The notes under the pieces are model-generated. The model was not told the DNA's origin and did no database searches. It saw nothing but the letters and a program-made list of their open reading frames with translations. From NCBI GenBank assembly GCA_944323575.1, contig CALUTB010000001.1, positions 1 through 64,000 of the forward strand: 64,000 nt of DNA, given 5' to 3'. The translations under genes were made by a program, and so were the position numbers. This stretch comes from an uncultured Mailhella sp. GTDB taxonomy: Bacteria > Desulfobacterota > Desulfovibrionia > Desulfovibrionales > Desulfovibrionaceae. Shown here piece by piece: positions 38,117 through 47,648 of the stretch (position 1 is its first letter; every line of letters begins with the position of its first letter).

Positions 38117-40438
38117 ATGCTCGACATCTCCATTCTCAACGACGCTCAGAGAGAGGCCGTCACCGCACCCGAAGGCCCCATGCTCGTCATTGCCGGCGCA
38201 GGCTCCGGCAAGACCAGAACCATAGTCTATCGCCTGGCCTGGCTTGCCGAACACGGCTTCGACCCGCACTCCATGCTGCTGCTGACCTTTACCAGAAAGG
38301 CTTCACAGGAAATGCTGCACCGTGCCGCAGGCCTCCTTGACAATCAGCTTCTCGGCGTACAGGGAGGTACCTTCCACAGCTTTGCCTTTTCCATTCTTCG
38401 CCGCTGGGCGCCGGACTGGACAGGGGGGACACTGTCCGTCATGGACAGCTCCGACAGCATGGCCGCCCTTCAGACCTGCAAGGAAGCTCTGAAGATAGCA
38501 AAGGGAGATCGCAGCTTTCCCCGTACGCAGGCAGTTCTCGGCCTGCTCAGCAAGGCAAGGAACAAGGAAATGGAACTGGAGGAGGTTCTCCGCCGCGAAG
38601 CGCAGCATCTGCTTCCGCACACCTCCGACCTCATCGCTCTCGGCGACGCCTACAGACAATACAAACGGGAACATGCCCTGCTGGACTATGACGATCTGCT
38701 CTTCGAGCTGGAGCAGCTTTTCATTGACAAGCCCGATCTTCTGCAGGCGCAGAAAATGCGTTTCCGGCAGATCATGGTAGATGAGTACCAGGATACCAAC
38801 AAGGTGCAGGCGAGACTGGTGCGCATGCTGGCCGGCGAGGACGGCAATGTCATGGCCGTAGGCGACGACGCGCAGTCCATCTATGCCTTCCGCGGCGCGA
38901 CGGTACACAATATTCTCGACTTTCCCAAACTGTTCCGGAACACGCGCATCATCCGTCTGGAAGAAAACTATCGCTCCGTTCAGCCCGTCCTGGACGTAGC
39001 AAACTCTCTGCTTGAGGGCAGCACCGAAGGATACAAAAAGCATCTTTTCTCCCGACGGCCCGTCCCCGACGGGAAGACCGTCACCCTGTACCGCCCTCTC
39101 AGCGATCTGAGTCAGGCACAGCTTGCGGCAAGGCGTATCGAAGAGCTGCTTGTCACTGTACCGGCCAGGGAAATCGCCGTACTCTTCCGTTCCGGATATC
39201 AGTCCTATCATCTTGAAATAGAACTGAACAAACGCAGCATCGGCTTCCGCAAATACGGAGGACTGCGCTACGCCGAAGCCGCACATGTCAAGGACGTCAT
39301 GGCCTTTGCCAGACTGGTGACCAATCCTCTGGATCTTCCGTCCTTCGACCGCATCGCCGCACTCTCGAAAGGCATCGGTCCGAAAACCTCCCGCAAGCTC
39401 TTCACTCTTGCCTGCGGCGGTGACGAAGAAGCCCTGAAGAAAGCCTGCTCCCGCTGGCCCGACTTTCTGGAAAACATGGAACTCATCGCCGATCTGCGCA
39501 TGAATACGCACCGTCCAGAAGACGTGGTCAACCGCATTCTCGAACATTACCGCCCGAAGATGGAGGAACTTTTCCCCGACGACTGGCCGAGACGACTTCA
39601 GGGACTTGAAGAAATGTCCACCATCGCATCTTCCTATGACGATCTTCAGCTCTTTGTGGCGGAACTCAGTCTCGACAGCCCCGAAGAGACTCCGGAAGAC
39701 GAGGCCGAAGGCCAAAAAATCACGCTTTCCACCGTGCATTCCGCCAAGGGGCTGGAATGGTCTGCCGTACTCATCATCGATCTTGTGGAAGACCGCTTCC
39801 CCTCACGTCATGCCATGGTACGCCCCGAGGATTTCGAGGAGGAACGCCGGCTCATGTACGTGGCCTGCACCCGTGCCAAGGACACGCTTGATCTGTTCGT
39901 GCCGCTCAGCGTGTACAGTCGAAGCTCCGGCGGTCAGGAACCGACCTCTCCGAGTCCCTTTGTAAGAGAACTGCCATCGGACATTCTTGACGAAATCTAT
40001 GAAAATTACGGCGGAGCATTGTCGAGGCGTCGCGTGAAGGAACAGGATCGTCCGGTGTTCGCAAGCTCTTCCTTCCATGCCCCTGCGCGTCGCTCCTGGC
40101 ACTGGGATGAGAACGGAAACGAAAAGAAGACGTCCTTTCAGAGAAATGACGAGGACGACTGGCCGCCCAGAGAACGGGAAGACGCCTCTCCCCGCTCCCG
40201 TGAGGACGCCGACGACGCCTATATGGCCGCCGTACGGGAAGCCATGCGGCAGGGGCGCGCTTTGGAGGAAAATCCCGATGAAAAACCCCTCAGGAAAAAA
40301 CTGGGCTACTGCCGTCATCGCCTGTTCGGCCGGGGAAAGATAGTGGAAGAGATTCCCCCGGACAAGTACCGTGTCAATTTTCCGGGTCTGGGTCTGAAAA
40401 TCATTCTTGCCGATTATCTTACTCTGGAGCAGTCATGA
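38117..40438 (+). CDS. UvrD/PcrA-family superfamily 1 DNA helicase
   Basis: ATP-dependent 3'-5' helicase, 773 residues. Motif I is IAGAGSGKTRTI, motif Ia TFTRKASQEM, motif II VDEYQDTN, motif III AVGDDAQSIYAFRGA, motif V STVHSAKGLEWSAV and motif VI YVACTRAKDTL. The C-terminal 40 residues (GRGKIVEEIPPDKYRVNFPG) resemble the PcrA-type Tudor domain that contacts RNA polymerase, preceded by an acidic, charged linker. UvrD-like role in repair and transcription-replication conflicts is inferred. The last 4 nt overlap thiL. Confidence 0.94.
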   Translation: MLDISILNDAQREAVTAPEGPMLVIAGAGSGKTRTIVYRLAWLAEHGFDPHSMLLLTFTRKASQEMLHRAAGLLDNQLLGVQGGTFHSFAFSILRRWAPDWTGGTLSVMDSSDSMAALQTCKEALKIAKGDRSFPRTQAVLGLLSKARNKEMELEEVLRREAQHLLPHTSDLIALGDAYRQYKREHALLDYDDLLFELEQLFIDKPDLLQAQKMRFRQIMVDEYQDTNKVQARLVRMLAGEDGNVMAVGDDAQSIYAFRGATVHNILDFPKLFRNTRIIRLEENYRSVQPVLDVANSLLEGSTEGYKKHLFSRRPVPDGKTVTLYRPLSDLSQAQLAARRIEELLVTVPAREIAVLFRSGYQSYHLEIELNKRSIGFRKYGGLRYAEAAHVKDVMAFARLVTNPLDLPSFDRIAALSKGIGPKTSRKLFTLACGGDEEALKKACSRWPDFLENMELIADLRMNTHRPEDVVNRILEHYRPKMEELFPDDWPRRLQGLEEMSTIASSYDDLQLFVAELSLDSPEETPEDEAEGQKITLSTVHSAKGLEWSAVLIIDLVEDRFPSRHAMVRPEDFEEERRLMYVACTRAKDTLDLFVPLSVYSRSSGGQEPTSPSPFVRELPSDILDEIYENYGGALSRRRVKEQDRPVFASSSFHAPARRSWHWDENGNEKKTSFQRNDEDDWPPREREDASPRSREDADDAYMAAVREAMRQGRALEENPDEKPLRKKLGYCRHRLFGRGKIVEEIPPDKYRVNFPGLGLKIILADYLTLEQS

Positions 40439-41451
40439 GTCTTTCCTGCGAAGACGACATTCTCAGTATCATAGGAACCTTCTTTCCTGCCGGCCACCCT
40501 TCTCTTCTGCTCGATCGCGGAGACGACTGCGCCGTTCTGCGCTCCGGCGGACCACTGGCCGTCACGACGGATGTATTTGCCGAAGACAGTCATTTCCGAA
40601 GACGCTACTTTGAACCATTCGATATCGGATTCAAAGCCGTGGCCGTCAATGTGAGCGACGTCGGTGCAAGCGGAGCCTCCCCTTCGGGACTCACCATGGG
40701 ACTTACTCTGACCGGCAGAGAGGATGAAACGTGGCTGTCGGGATTCTGTGCAGGCATGAAGGAGGTCTGCGACAAATTTTCCCTTGCCCTTTCCGGCGGC
40801 GATCTGGCAAGGGCGGACAAGATCAATGTCTGCGTCACGGCATGGGGAGAACTGCCGGAAGGGCTGCCGCAAGGGCTTCGGCGTGGAGCTGCCCGGCAAG
40901 GCGACATCATCTTTCTCGTCGGCAGTCCTGGTCTGGCCCGTCTCGGACTCACACTGCTGGAGGAATCATCCTCCGATGAGGACTGCCGACGCATCAGAAT
41001 GTCGTGGCCAGACTCCTGCACAGCGCATCTGCGTCCCGAACCACTGGCCGGAGAAGGCATGGCCATAGGACGCTTTGCTCTTGAGCACGATCTTCAGAAC
41101 AGCATAGGGCTCATGGACGTTTCCGACGGTCTGGCCCGCGATCTTCCACGTCTTCTGGCCTCGTCCCGATCGGGCCTCGGCGCGGATATTGTCCTGTCGC
41201 CGGATGATCTTTCCGACGAAATTCTGCATCATGCCGAAAACAGAGGCATATCCGCAGTGGATTTCGCCTTTGCAGGGGGTGAGGACTACGCTCTTGCAGG
41301 TACCTGCCCCGCACGGCACTGGCCGGAACTCGCCCGTGTACTTGCCGCCTTTCCGACCCCCGTCTTCGTCCTCGGAGAAGTCAGAAAAGGTCCCCTCACT
41401 CTCAACGGGCATCCCCCGATCTGTTCAGGATTCGATCACTTCTCCCGATGA
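40435..41451 (+). CDS. thiL: Thiamine-monophosphate kinase
   Basis: Phosphorylates thiamine monophosphate to the active diphosphate cofactor. A 338-residue PurM-like fold. DRGDDCAVL and TTDVFAEDSHF carry Mg-ATP contacts. VNVSDVGASGASP, LSGGDLARAD and the late MDVSDGLARDLPRLL and FAFAGGEDYAL are family blocks. ATGA overlap with the helicase gene suggests translational coupling, though no functional link is known. It looks intact. Confidence 0.95.
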   Translation: MSLSCEDDILSIIGTFFPAGHPSLLLDRGDDCAVLRSGGPLAVTTDVFAEDSHFRRRYFEPFDIGFKAVAVNVSDVGASGASPSGLTMGLTLTGREDETWLSGFCAGMKEVCDKFSLALSGGDLARADKINVCVTAWGELPEGLPQGLRRGAARQGDIIFLVGSPGLARLGLTLLEESSSDEDCRRIRMSWPDSCTAHLRPEPLAGEGMAIGRFALEHDLQNSIGLMDVSDGLARDLPRLLASSRSGLGADIVLSPDDLSDEILHHAENRGISAVDFAFAGGEDYALAGTCPARHWPELARVLAAFPTPVFVLGEVRKGPLTLNGHPPICSGFDHFSR

Positions 41452-41559
41452 ACACGGAGCACGCCTTCATCAAGGCTTCACACTGGTCTCCTATGCCTTA
41501 TAAGGCAACACAAAAAAGACATCTGCCGGAAGATCCGGCCCGAGCAAGGAGAATACGCC

Positions 41560-42003
41560 ATGGAAAAGACAATGAACGCCACCAAGCACATTGCCCTGAT
41601 CGCCCACGACAACATGAAGGAAAGCCTCATCGAATGGTGCGCCGAACATGCGCAGCTGCTGTCCCGCCATTTTCTCTGCGGTACCGGCACGACGGCCCAT
41701 CTCATCAATGAAAGAACGGGGCTGCCCGTCACTCCCTACCTCAGCGGTCCGCTCGGCGGAGATCAGCAGATCGGAGCCAAAGTAGCCGAGGGACATATCG
41801 ACATCATCGTCTTCTTCTCCGATCCTCTTACCGCTCAGCCTCATGATCCCGACGTGAAGGCGCTTCTGCGCATCGCACAGGTCTACGACATTCCCATCGC
41901 GAACAACCGGGCCACGGCCGATTTCATCATCACCTCTCCGCTTTTCAGCGGCGTCTACACCTACACTCCCCACATCCATTTTCCTGTAAAAAAGGATCGT
42001 TAG
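41560..42003 (+). CDS. mgsA: Methylglyoxal synthase
   Basis: Converts dihydroxyacetone phosphate to methylglyoxal and phosphate, a bypass of lower glycolysis under phosphate limitation. The 147-residue product is MGS-like throughout: IALIAHDNMKESLIEW, CGTGTTAHLI, LSGPLGGDQQIGA with the catalytic Asp region nearby, and IPIANNRATADFII. AAGGAGAATA lies upstream of the ATG. An in-frame ATG four codons later would also fit the family. It is convergent with rdgB. Confidence 0.96.
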   Translation: MEKTMNATKHIALIAHDNMKESLIEWCAEHAQLLSRHFLCGTGTTAHLINERTGLPVTPYLSGPLGGDQQIGAKVAEGHIDIIVFFSDPLTAQPHDPDVKALLRIAQVYDIPIANNRATADFIITSPLFSGVYTYTPHIHFPVKKDR

Positions 42004-42065
42004 GAGAAAACGCACGAGGCACGACACATGCCTTTCCCTTGCCGAACGCATCACAGATCATAACA

Positions 42066-42102
42066 AAGGGCGGCGATTTCCGTTTTCCGGATCGCCTCCC
42101 TT
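42066..42102. terminator. Candidate terminator between mgsA and rdgB
   Basis: Imperfect 12-bp inverted repeat AAGGGCGGCGAT/ATCGCCTCCCTT with a 13-nt loop in the convergent gap. One mismatch and a weak T tail. Confidence 0.35.
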
Positions 42103-42141
42103 ATGCAAACATCGAACGTCCGAGTTTCCTTACTTACAGGA

Positions 42142-42783
42142 TCAGCGGGACTCCCCTTCCCGCCTCTCCAGTTCTTCCAGGAGACGCTCCAGCGCCTTGC
42201 CGCGATGGCTGCGGGCCATCTTTTCCTCACGGGTAAGCTCGGCGCCAGTCCGTCCGCTTGCAGGATCAATGAACAGAGGATCATAGCCGAAACCGTTGCT
42301 TCCCGAAAGGCCGTCTGCAATGTGTCCTTCCCACGCTCCGCTGACCACGATGTCAGCCGGAGCGTCCTTCATGGAGGAAGGATACACCATGGCCATGCAG
42401 CAGCGGAAACGGGCCGTGCGTTTTTCGGCAGGCACATTCTCGAGCATGGTAAGGAGCTTGCGGTTGTTGCGCTGATCCACGCTCTCTCCCTCCACCTCGG
42501 GCCAGTCCAGACTGTAACGGGCGGAATACACGCCGGGAGCACCGCCGAGAGCGTCCACCTCTATGCCGGAATCGTCGGCCACGGCGGGAAGGCCGAGGGC
42601 ATCGGCCACGGCACGGGCCTTGATGAGAGCATTTTCCTCAAAGGTGGAACCGGTTTCCGGCACTTCCGGAAAATCATCGGGCAGACTTTGCACATCAAAG
42701 CCGAAGCGGGCCAGGGGCTCGCGAAGTTCCTTCACCTTGCCCTGATTGCGCGTGGCGAGAATAAGCGTCTGAGGGAGCGTCAT
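42142..42783 (-). CDS. rdgB: Non-canonical purine NTP pyrophosphatase (XTP/dITP diphosphatase)
   Basis: Hydrolyses ITP, dITP and XTP to keep deaminated purines out of nucleic acids. The 213-residue HAM1/RdgB protein begins LILATRNQGKVKEL, has TGSTFEENALIKA with a metal-binding Glu, ADDSGIEVDALGGAPGVYSA, GFGYDPLF and the C-terminal KMARSHRGKAL. Divergent from rimO, with 92 nt between the start codons. Confidence 0.97.
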   Translation of the reverse strand: MTLPQTLILATRNQGKVKELREPLARFGFDVQSLPDDFPEVPETGSTFEENALIKARAVADALGLPAVADDSGIEVDALGGAPGVYSARYSLDWPEVEGESVDQRNNRKLLTMLENVPAEKRTARFRCCMAMVYPSSMKDAPADIVVSGAWEGHIADGLSGSNGFGYDPLFIDPASGRTGAELTREEKMARSHRGKALERLLEELERREGESR

Positions 42784-42875
42784 GGGGGTCTCCTTGCCGA
42801 AAGGCTGTTTTCATGGCAAAAAGGGATATCTCAGGCCAGTCCTGTTGACAAGTCAAGGCCTGCTCGAAGGGTAGT

Positions 42876-44162
42876 ATGCTCAAAATATATTCCCAAAGTC
42901 TCGGCTGTCCGAAGACCCGTGTGGACACCGAACGTCTGCTGGGGTCGCTGGGTCCCGTTCTTACCGTGGATGCGCCGGAAAAGGCGGACCTTGTCTTTCT
43001 CAACACCTGTGCCTTCATCGCTCCGGCCGTACAGGAATCCGTGCAGACCATCCTTGAAATGATCGAGGATCTGAGCGCGATGCCCAAGGGGAAAAAGCCC
43101 TTCCTGGCCGTAGCGGGATGCCTTCCCGGCCGGTACGGCGTTGCCGATCTCAAAGGTGAGCTGCCGGAAGTCGACCTCTGGCTCCATACCGACGACATCG
43201 ACACATGGGCGGATCAGCTCATCCGCGCGCTCGACCTGCCCCAGGCCGCAGACGGTCGTCTGCTCAGCACCGGCCCTTCCTACGCCTGGCTCAAGATAGG
43301 CGAAGGCTGCCGACACAACTGCTCCTTCTGCGCCATTCCCTCCATACGCGGCCGCTATGTCTCCGAACAGGCCGACAAACTGGTGACGGAAGCCGCCGCC
43401 CTCGTGGCCGACGGCGTGAAGGAACTCATCCTGGTCGCTCAGGACGTGACGGCCTACGGTACGGACTTCGGCAAGGATCCGCGTTTTCTGCTGGAAAAAC
43501 TCCTTGCGCTGGACGGTCTGGCACGCCTGCGTCTGCTGTACCTGTACCCTGCAGGACTTACCCGCGAACTTCTGCGCTTCCTCAGCGAAGCGGGCAAGCC
43601 CTTTGTCCCGTATTTCGACATGCCCCTGCAGCACGCCCATTCCGACATTCTGCGGCGCATGGGGCGCCCCTTCTCCGGCAACCCGCAGGAAGCCGTGGAC
43701 CGCATCCGCGACTTTTTCCCCGACGCCGCCCTGCGCACGACCATGATGGTGGGCTTCCCCGGAGAAACGGACGAACATTTCCGCACGCTCATGCGCTTCG
43801 TGGAAAAAAACCGCTTCCATCATATGGGAGTGTTCGCCTTCCAGCCTGAAGACGGCACCGAAGCCGCCTCCATGCCGGATCAGCTCGACGATGATCTCAA
43901 GCAGGCCAGAAAGGACGAACTCATGGAACTTCAAAGCGGCATCAGTGAGGAGATTCTCACAGGCTATGCCGGCGAGCGGCTGGAAGTGCTCGTTGATGAA
44001 AGTTCCGAAGAATGGCCCGGCCTGCATACCGGGCGTACATGGTTCCAGGCTCCCGACGTGGACGGGCTGACGTACATCAGCGGTCCCGGAGTGGAAAACG
44101 GCGCACTGGTGGAAGCAGACATTGTAGAAACAAGGGAGTACGATCTCGTAGCCCTTGTGTAA
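42876..44162 (+). CDS. rimO: Ribosomal protein S12 methylthiotransferase RimO
   Basis: Radical-SAM enzyme that adds a methylthio group to an aspartate of ribosomal protein S12. The 428-residue product has the N-terminal UPF0004 domain with three iron-sulphur cysteines (in SLGCPKTRVDTE, NTCAF and AGCLPGRY). The radical-SAM cluster is GCRHNCSFCAIP, and a TRAM domain occupies the last roughly 65 residues. The LGCPKTRVDTE start is typical of RimO rather than the tRNA enzyme MiaB. A lipoprotein gene begins 13 nt downstream. Confidence 0.95.
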   Translation: MLKIYSQSLGCPKTRVDTERLLGSLGPVLTVDAPEKADLVFLNTCAFIAPAVQESVQTILEMIEDLSAMPKGKKPFLAVAGCLPGRYGVADLKGELPEVDLWLHTDDIDTWADQLIRALDLPQAADGRLLSTGPSYAWLKIGEGCRHNCSFCAIPSIRGRYVSEQADKLVTEAAALVADGVKELILVAQDVTAYGTDFGKDPRFLLEKLLALDGLARLRLLYLYPAGLTRELLRFLSEAGKPFVPYFDMPLQHAHSDILRRMGRPFSGNPQEAVDRIRDFFPDAALRTTMMVGFPGETDEHFRTLMRFVEKNRFHHMGVFAFQPEDGTEAASMPDQLDDDLKQARKDELMELQSGISEEILTGYAGERLEVLVDESSEEWPGLHTGRTWFQAPDVDGLTYISGPGVENGALVEADIVETREYDLVALV

Positions 44163-44175
44163 ACAGAGGACTATC

Positions 44176-45708
44176 ATGCATAAACTTCTGCTCTTTCTTT
44201 TCTGCTCTTTTCTTCTTGTCTCCTGCGTGCCTCCGTCGGGCACATCTCAGGACATCAGCGGCGCATGGATCGACGATCAGGAACGTCTCTACTATCTGGA
44301 TGAAGACGGCGGTCTCGGCATTCCGGACCGCACGGCCGCTTCCGGCGTGCGCTGGACCATGGAAAACGGCGTGCTCACTCTTGCCACCATGGACAGCCCC
44401 GGCGGCGACGTCCGGGAACACAGACTTATTCTGAAGAAGTCAGGCTTAGGTCGCATGGAGTTCACCGACGCCGACGGATCAACCACCGTATGGAAAAGAA
44501 GCAATGCCAAGGTCGGCCGCATGGACGGAACGCTGTTCTACCGCGAACGCATGGCGCTTCCGCCGGAAGTCGTGGTCAGCGTACACCTGTATCCCCTGCA
44601 TTCACCCATTCCCGTGGCCACCTCCATCATGCCGGTTTCCGGCAACGGTCAGCTTCCCTTCCGGGTATATTATCTGGAACAGACCCTCGACGCGCAGGTC
44701 CGCCTCACGGCCTCCATTCTCTACAGCGGAGAAACGCTGTTCGCCACGCAGACCGACGAAGTGGTCTCCGTACCCGGACAGCCCAACGTACTCATATACC
44801 GTACCATGCAGGGGGAACATCAGCTCCCCCCTCTCGAAACGCCGGCCAGCTACAAGGGCACGCTGAAAAGCGGTGACAAGCAGGTCAGCGTTCACCTCTA
44901 TCTTGAAGACGGCGGACTCGCCCTGCTCACGCAGGACGGCGACCGCAATCAGTACATGGGCACGTGGATGGAAAAGGACAGAAACCGGACCATCGAAGTC
45001 ACGCGAGGCATGCTCAAGCCCGTCACCGCCACGCGTGAAGCCGGAGGAGGCCTGCTTCTGCACGGTCTCTCCTCCCAGCCCGTGGAACTCAAGCCCGCCG
45101 ACATTCCCTGGCCCTCCCAGGGATTTCTTCTCGAAGGCGAACTGCGCTCCCAGAACGGGAGCCCCGTCTTTTCCGAATGCAATTCCCAGAGAGACATTCC
45201 TCTGCTGACGACCGGCAAGGGCTACAGTCAGCTCAGCCAGATCATGCAGGAAAACGGCAGTGCCTCCGTCGTGCTTGAAGGACGCATGCAGGACGGACAC
45301 CTCGAAGCCTCCAACGTATTTATCGTCAGAAAGGGCGGCGTCTGTTCCACGGAAAACTACGCCTCCGCGCCGCTGCTCGAAACCTACTGGCGCCTGCGTG
45401 AAATCAACGGCAAGCCCGTCACCATCTATCCCGACCAGCCCGAACCGCACCTCATTCTCCGCGACAACGGACAGGCCTCCGGCTCCGACGGCTGCAATAA
45501 TTTCTTCATGTCCTGGCAGCGCAAGGACAACTCCATGACCTTCTCGGAAGGCGGCTCCACCCTGCGCCTCTGCCCGCAGGGCGAAGAACAGGCCCGGGCC
45601 ATGCATGAAATGTTCTCGAAGGTGGATGAATGGAACATCAACGGTTCCATGCTGGAGCTGCGCTCGGACAACAGCATCGTCGCCGTGCTTGAAGCGGTGG
45701 ACATGTAG
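44176..45708 (+). CDS. Multidomain lipoprotein with NlpE-like, YbaY and META/HslJ domains
   Basis: A 510-residue predicted lipoprotein: the signal peptide ends in the lipobox LVSC with Cys17 as lipidation site. After it comes an NlpE-like beta domain (about 25-110), then a YbaY-type domain that opens GTLFYRERMALPPEVVVSV (about 118-215). A second NlpE-like beta region (about 228-400) follows, and a C-terminal META/HslJ domain (about 402-510) with GSDGCNNFF and STLRLCPQG. Domain calls are from pattern memory. These domains recur in envelope-stress and heat-shock lipoproteins, so an envelope role is likely but no reaction can be named. AGAGGA lies upstream of the ATG; a terminator follows. Confidence 0.8.
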   Translation: MHKLLLFLFCSFLLVSCVPPSGTSQDISGAWIDDQERLYYLDEDGGLGIPDRTAASGVRWTMENGVLTLATMDSPGGDVREHRLILKKSGLGRMEFTDADGSTTVWKRSNAKVGRMDGTLFYRERMALPPEVVVSVHLYPLHSPIPVATSIMPVSGNGQLPFRVYYLEQTLDAQVRLTASILYSGETLFATQTDEVVSVPGQPNVLIYRTMQGEHQLPPLETPASYKGTLKSGDKQVSVHLYLEDGGLALLTQDGDRNQYMGTWMEKDRNRTIEVTRGMLKPVTATREAGGGLLLHGLSSQPVELKPADIPWPSQGFLLEGELRSQNGSPVFSECNSQRDIPLLTTGKGYSQLSQIMQENGSASVVLEGRMQDGHLEASNVFIVRKGGVCSTENYASAPLLETYWRLREINGKPVTIYPDQPEPHLILRDNGQASGSDGCNNFFMSWQRKDNSMTFSEGGSTLRLCPQGEEQARAMHEMFSKVDEWNINGSMLELRSDNSIVAVLEAVDM

Positions 45709-45737
45709 GAAGATTTTACCGCACGCGGGAACGGATG

Positions 45738-45781
45738 ACAAAGAAGGCCTGCCATTCAAAGGAATGGCAGGCCTTCTTTGT
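45738..45781. terminator. Bidirectional terminator between the lipoprotein gene and hldD
   Basis: Perfect 19-bp stem ACAAAGAAGGCCTGCCATT and its complement with a 6-nt loop. TTCTTTGT tails occur on both strands. Confidence 0.85.
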
Positions 45782-45833
45782 CGTTACCGAAAAGAGTATG
45801 ACGTGAACATCCCGTTCCGCACTCGCCGATCAA

Positions 45834-46814
45834 CTACAGCGTACACAGATAGGGATCGTCCTGCAGAAGATAATTCTGCACGTAATCCTTCACGCCGTCT
45901 TCCAGAGAGTGGAACTTCACTGGGCATTTTTCGCGTTCAAGCCAGGACATGTCGGCTTCGGTGAAGTACTGATACTTGCCCTTGAGATGCTCTGGCATAT
46001 CGAAGTATTCGATGTTCTCCGGCACGTCCATGGCGGCGAACACGGCCTTTGCCAGATCGTTCCAGCTGCGGGCGTGTCCGGTACCCACGTTGAAAACGCC
46101 GTTGCACGAAGGCGTTTCCATAAACCAGCGCATGAGTGCGGCGCAGTCCTTGGAATACACGAAGTCACGCACGGATTCTCCGTCGCCGTACTGCGGATGA
46201 TCCGACTTGAACAGACGTATTCTGCCGCTTTCCCTCACCTGAGGAACGGCGCGGCACACCATGCTCATCATGCTGCCCTTGTGATATTCGTCGGGACCGT
46301 ATACATTGAAGAACTTGAGGTTCACCACTTCGCCGAGCAGCTTGTGCTGCATGCACCACATATCAAACAGCTTCTTGGAATAGCCGTACATATTCAGCGG
46401 ACGAAGCTTCGGCATGAGTTCCAGAGAGTCGGAGAAGCCCAGCTCGCCGTCGCCGTAGGTGGCGGCGCTGCTGGCCGTGATGAAACGGGCTCCTGCCTCA
46501 AGGGCGGCAAGGCACACTTCCACGGTATAGTGAAAGTTGTTCTCCATCAGAAAATCCGCATTTCGTTCCGTAGTGGAGGAACACGCGCCCATATGGATCA
46601 CGCATTCCACGCCTTCCAGCTTCTTGCCGGAACGAAGCTTCTCCAGAAAGGCATCGCGATGCATGTAGTTGCTGTAGCGCAGGTGGGAAAGGTTCTTCCA
46701 TTTTTCCGTGGAGGCAAGATTGTCCACCACGAGAATGTCGTCCATGCCCTGCCTGTTCAGTTCCCAGATCATGTTTGCGCCGATGAGGCCGGCGCCGCCG
46801 GTGACGATGATCAT
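45834..46814 (-). CDS. hldD: ADP-L-glycero-D-manno-heptose 6-epimerase
   Basis: Last step in making the ADP-heptose used for the LPS inner core. The 326-residue SDR protein has the NAD motif VTGGAGLIGAN, HMGACSSTTERN, the catalytic YGYSKKLFD (Tyr-x3-Lys), FFNVYGPDEYHKG and RDFVYSKDCA, all typical of HldD. The start overlaps the end of the upstream Cys-cluster gene by 4 nt. Its presence supports a heptose-containing LPS. Confidence 0.97.
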   Translation of the reverse strand: MIIVTGGAGLIGANMIWELNRQGMDDILVVDNLASTEKWKNLSHLRYSNYMHRDAFLEKLRSGKKLEGVECVIHMGACSSTTERNADFLMENNFHYTVEVCLAALEAGARFITASSAATYGDGELGFSDSLELMPKLRPLNMYGYSKKLFDMWCMQHKLLGEVVNLKFFNVYGPDEYHKGSMMSMVCRAVPQVRESGRIRLFKSDHPQYGDGESVRDFVYSKDCAALMRWFMETPSCNGVFNVGTGHARSWNDLAKAVFAAMDVPENIEYFDMPEHLKGKYQYFTEADMSWLEREKCPVKFHSLEDGVKDYVQNYLLQDDPYLCTL

Positions 46815-47509
46815 GCGTGCCTCTTCAAGGTGGCTTTTGTGGTCTGCACGAGAGTAATGCTGCCGTCGGCGTTGTGACGGGCATCTATGCCGAACATGAT
46901 GACGGTATGCAGAAGCGGACGACCGAACAGAAAATCCAGCATCTCCTTCCTGACGTGTCCTTTTTCCATGACCAGCTCACGGAAGACTCTGTCGTATTCC
47001 ACCACTTCCACAAGGGCACGACGGGCGGCTTCCTGCTCCTCAAGATGCGAGGCAAGCTCGATGAGTGCCGCATAGTTGCAGCGGGCTTCATGAGCTTCCA
47101 CGGAATCCATGAGCCATGCGGGAGCATGAAGAAGTTCAAGAATGCTCCGGCGATCAAGTCTGTCCTCTCCCTGCATGGAAAGAAGCGCGGACGGATCGTC
47201 GCAGAACAGCGCCCGGCACTCCGCAGGATGGCGGTCATGAATGAAGCAGCGGTTGTCCTCCATGAGAAAACGACAGGTCCAGTCGTCGGGACGGGAACCG
47301 AAGGGCGCGGCTATCTTGACTATTTCTTCCGGCAGCGGAACCACATGATCGTTGGATGTGTCCCGCACGAGTTCGCCGGCACGGAACGTGCACAGATCCT
47401 GCAGCTGAAGCACCCCGTCCACAAGAAGAGGAGCGTCTTCCTTATGAAGTGCCGGACCGCCTTTGCGGCAGCAGGTTCCGCACTGGCGGCACTGATGATT
47501 CTCGCTCAT
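46811..47509 (-). CDS. YkgJ-type cysteine-cluster protein
   Basis: A 232-residue protein with the Cys-rich signature of the YkgJ/UPF0153 family, thought to bind a metal or Fe-S cluster. The cysteines are in CRQCGTCCRKGG at the N-terminus, then WTCRFL, RCFIHDRHPAECR and FCDD. The C-terminal half is helical with no known domain. Function is unknown. ATGA overlap with hldD suggests co-expression. The N-terminal region up to about residue 115 carries all the conserved cysteines. Confidence 0.85.
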   Translation of the reverse strand: MSENHQCRQCGTCCRKGGPALHKEDAPLLVDGVLQLQDLCTFRAGELVRDTSNDHVVPLPEEIVKIAAPFGSRPDDWTCRFLMEDNRCFIHDRHPAECRALFCDDPSALLSMQGEDRLDRRSILELLHAPAWLMDSVEAHEARCNYAALIELASHLEEQEAARRALVEVVEYDRVFRELVMEKGHVRKEMLDFLFGRPLLHTVIMFGIDARHNADGSITLVQTTKATLKRHA

Positions 47510-47648
47510 GATATCCTCACTGGAGCGTTTCCATGATTGTCCTTCCGAACGGGAAACTTTGCCGGAATCATTCCGGCACTTCCCTTTGCCGGGAAAAAGG
47601 AGACTCGCACTGCTGTCCCCCTTTCTCCACCTCCCGAATCAGAAGACG

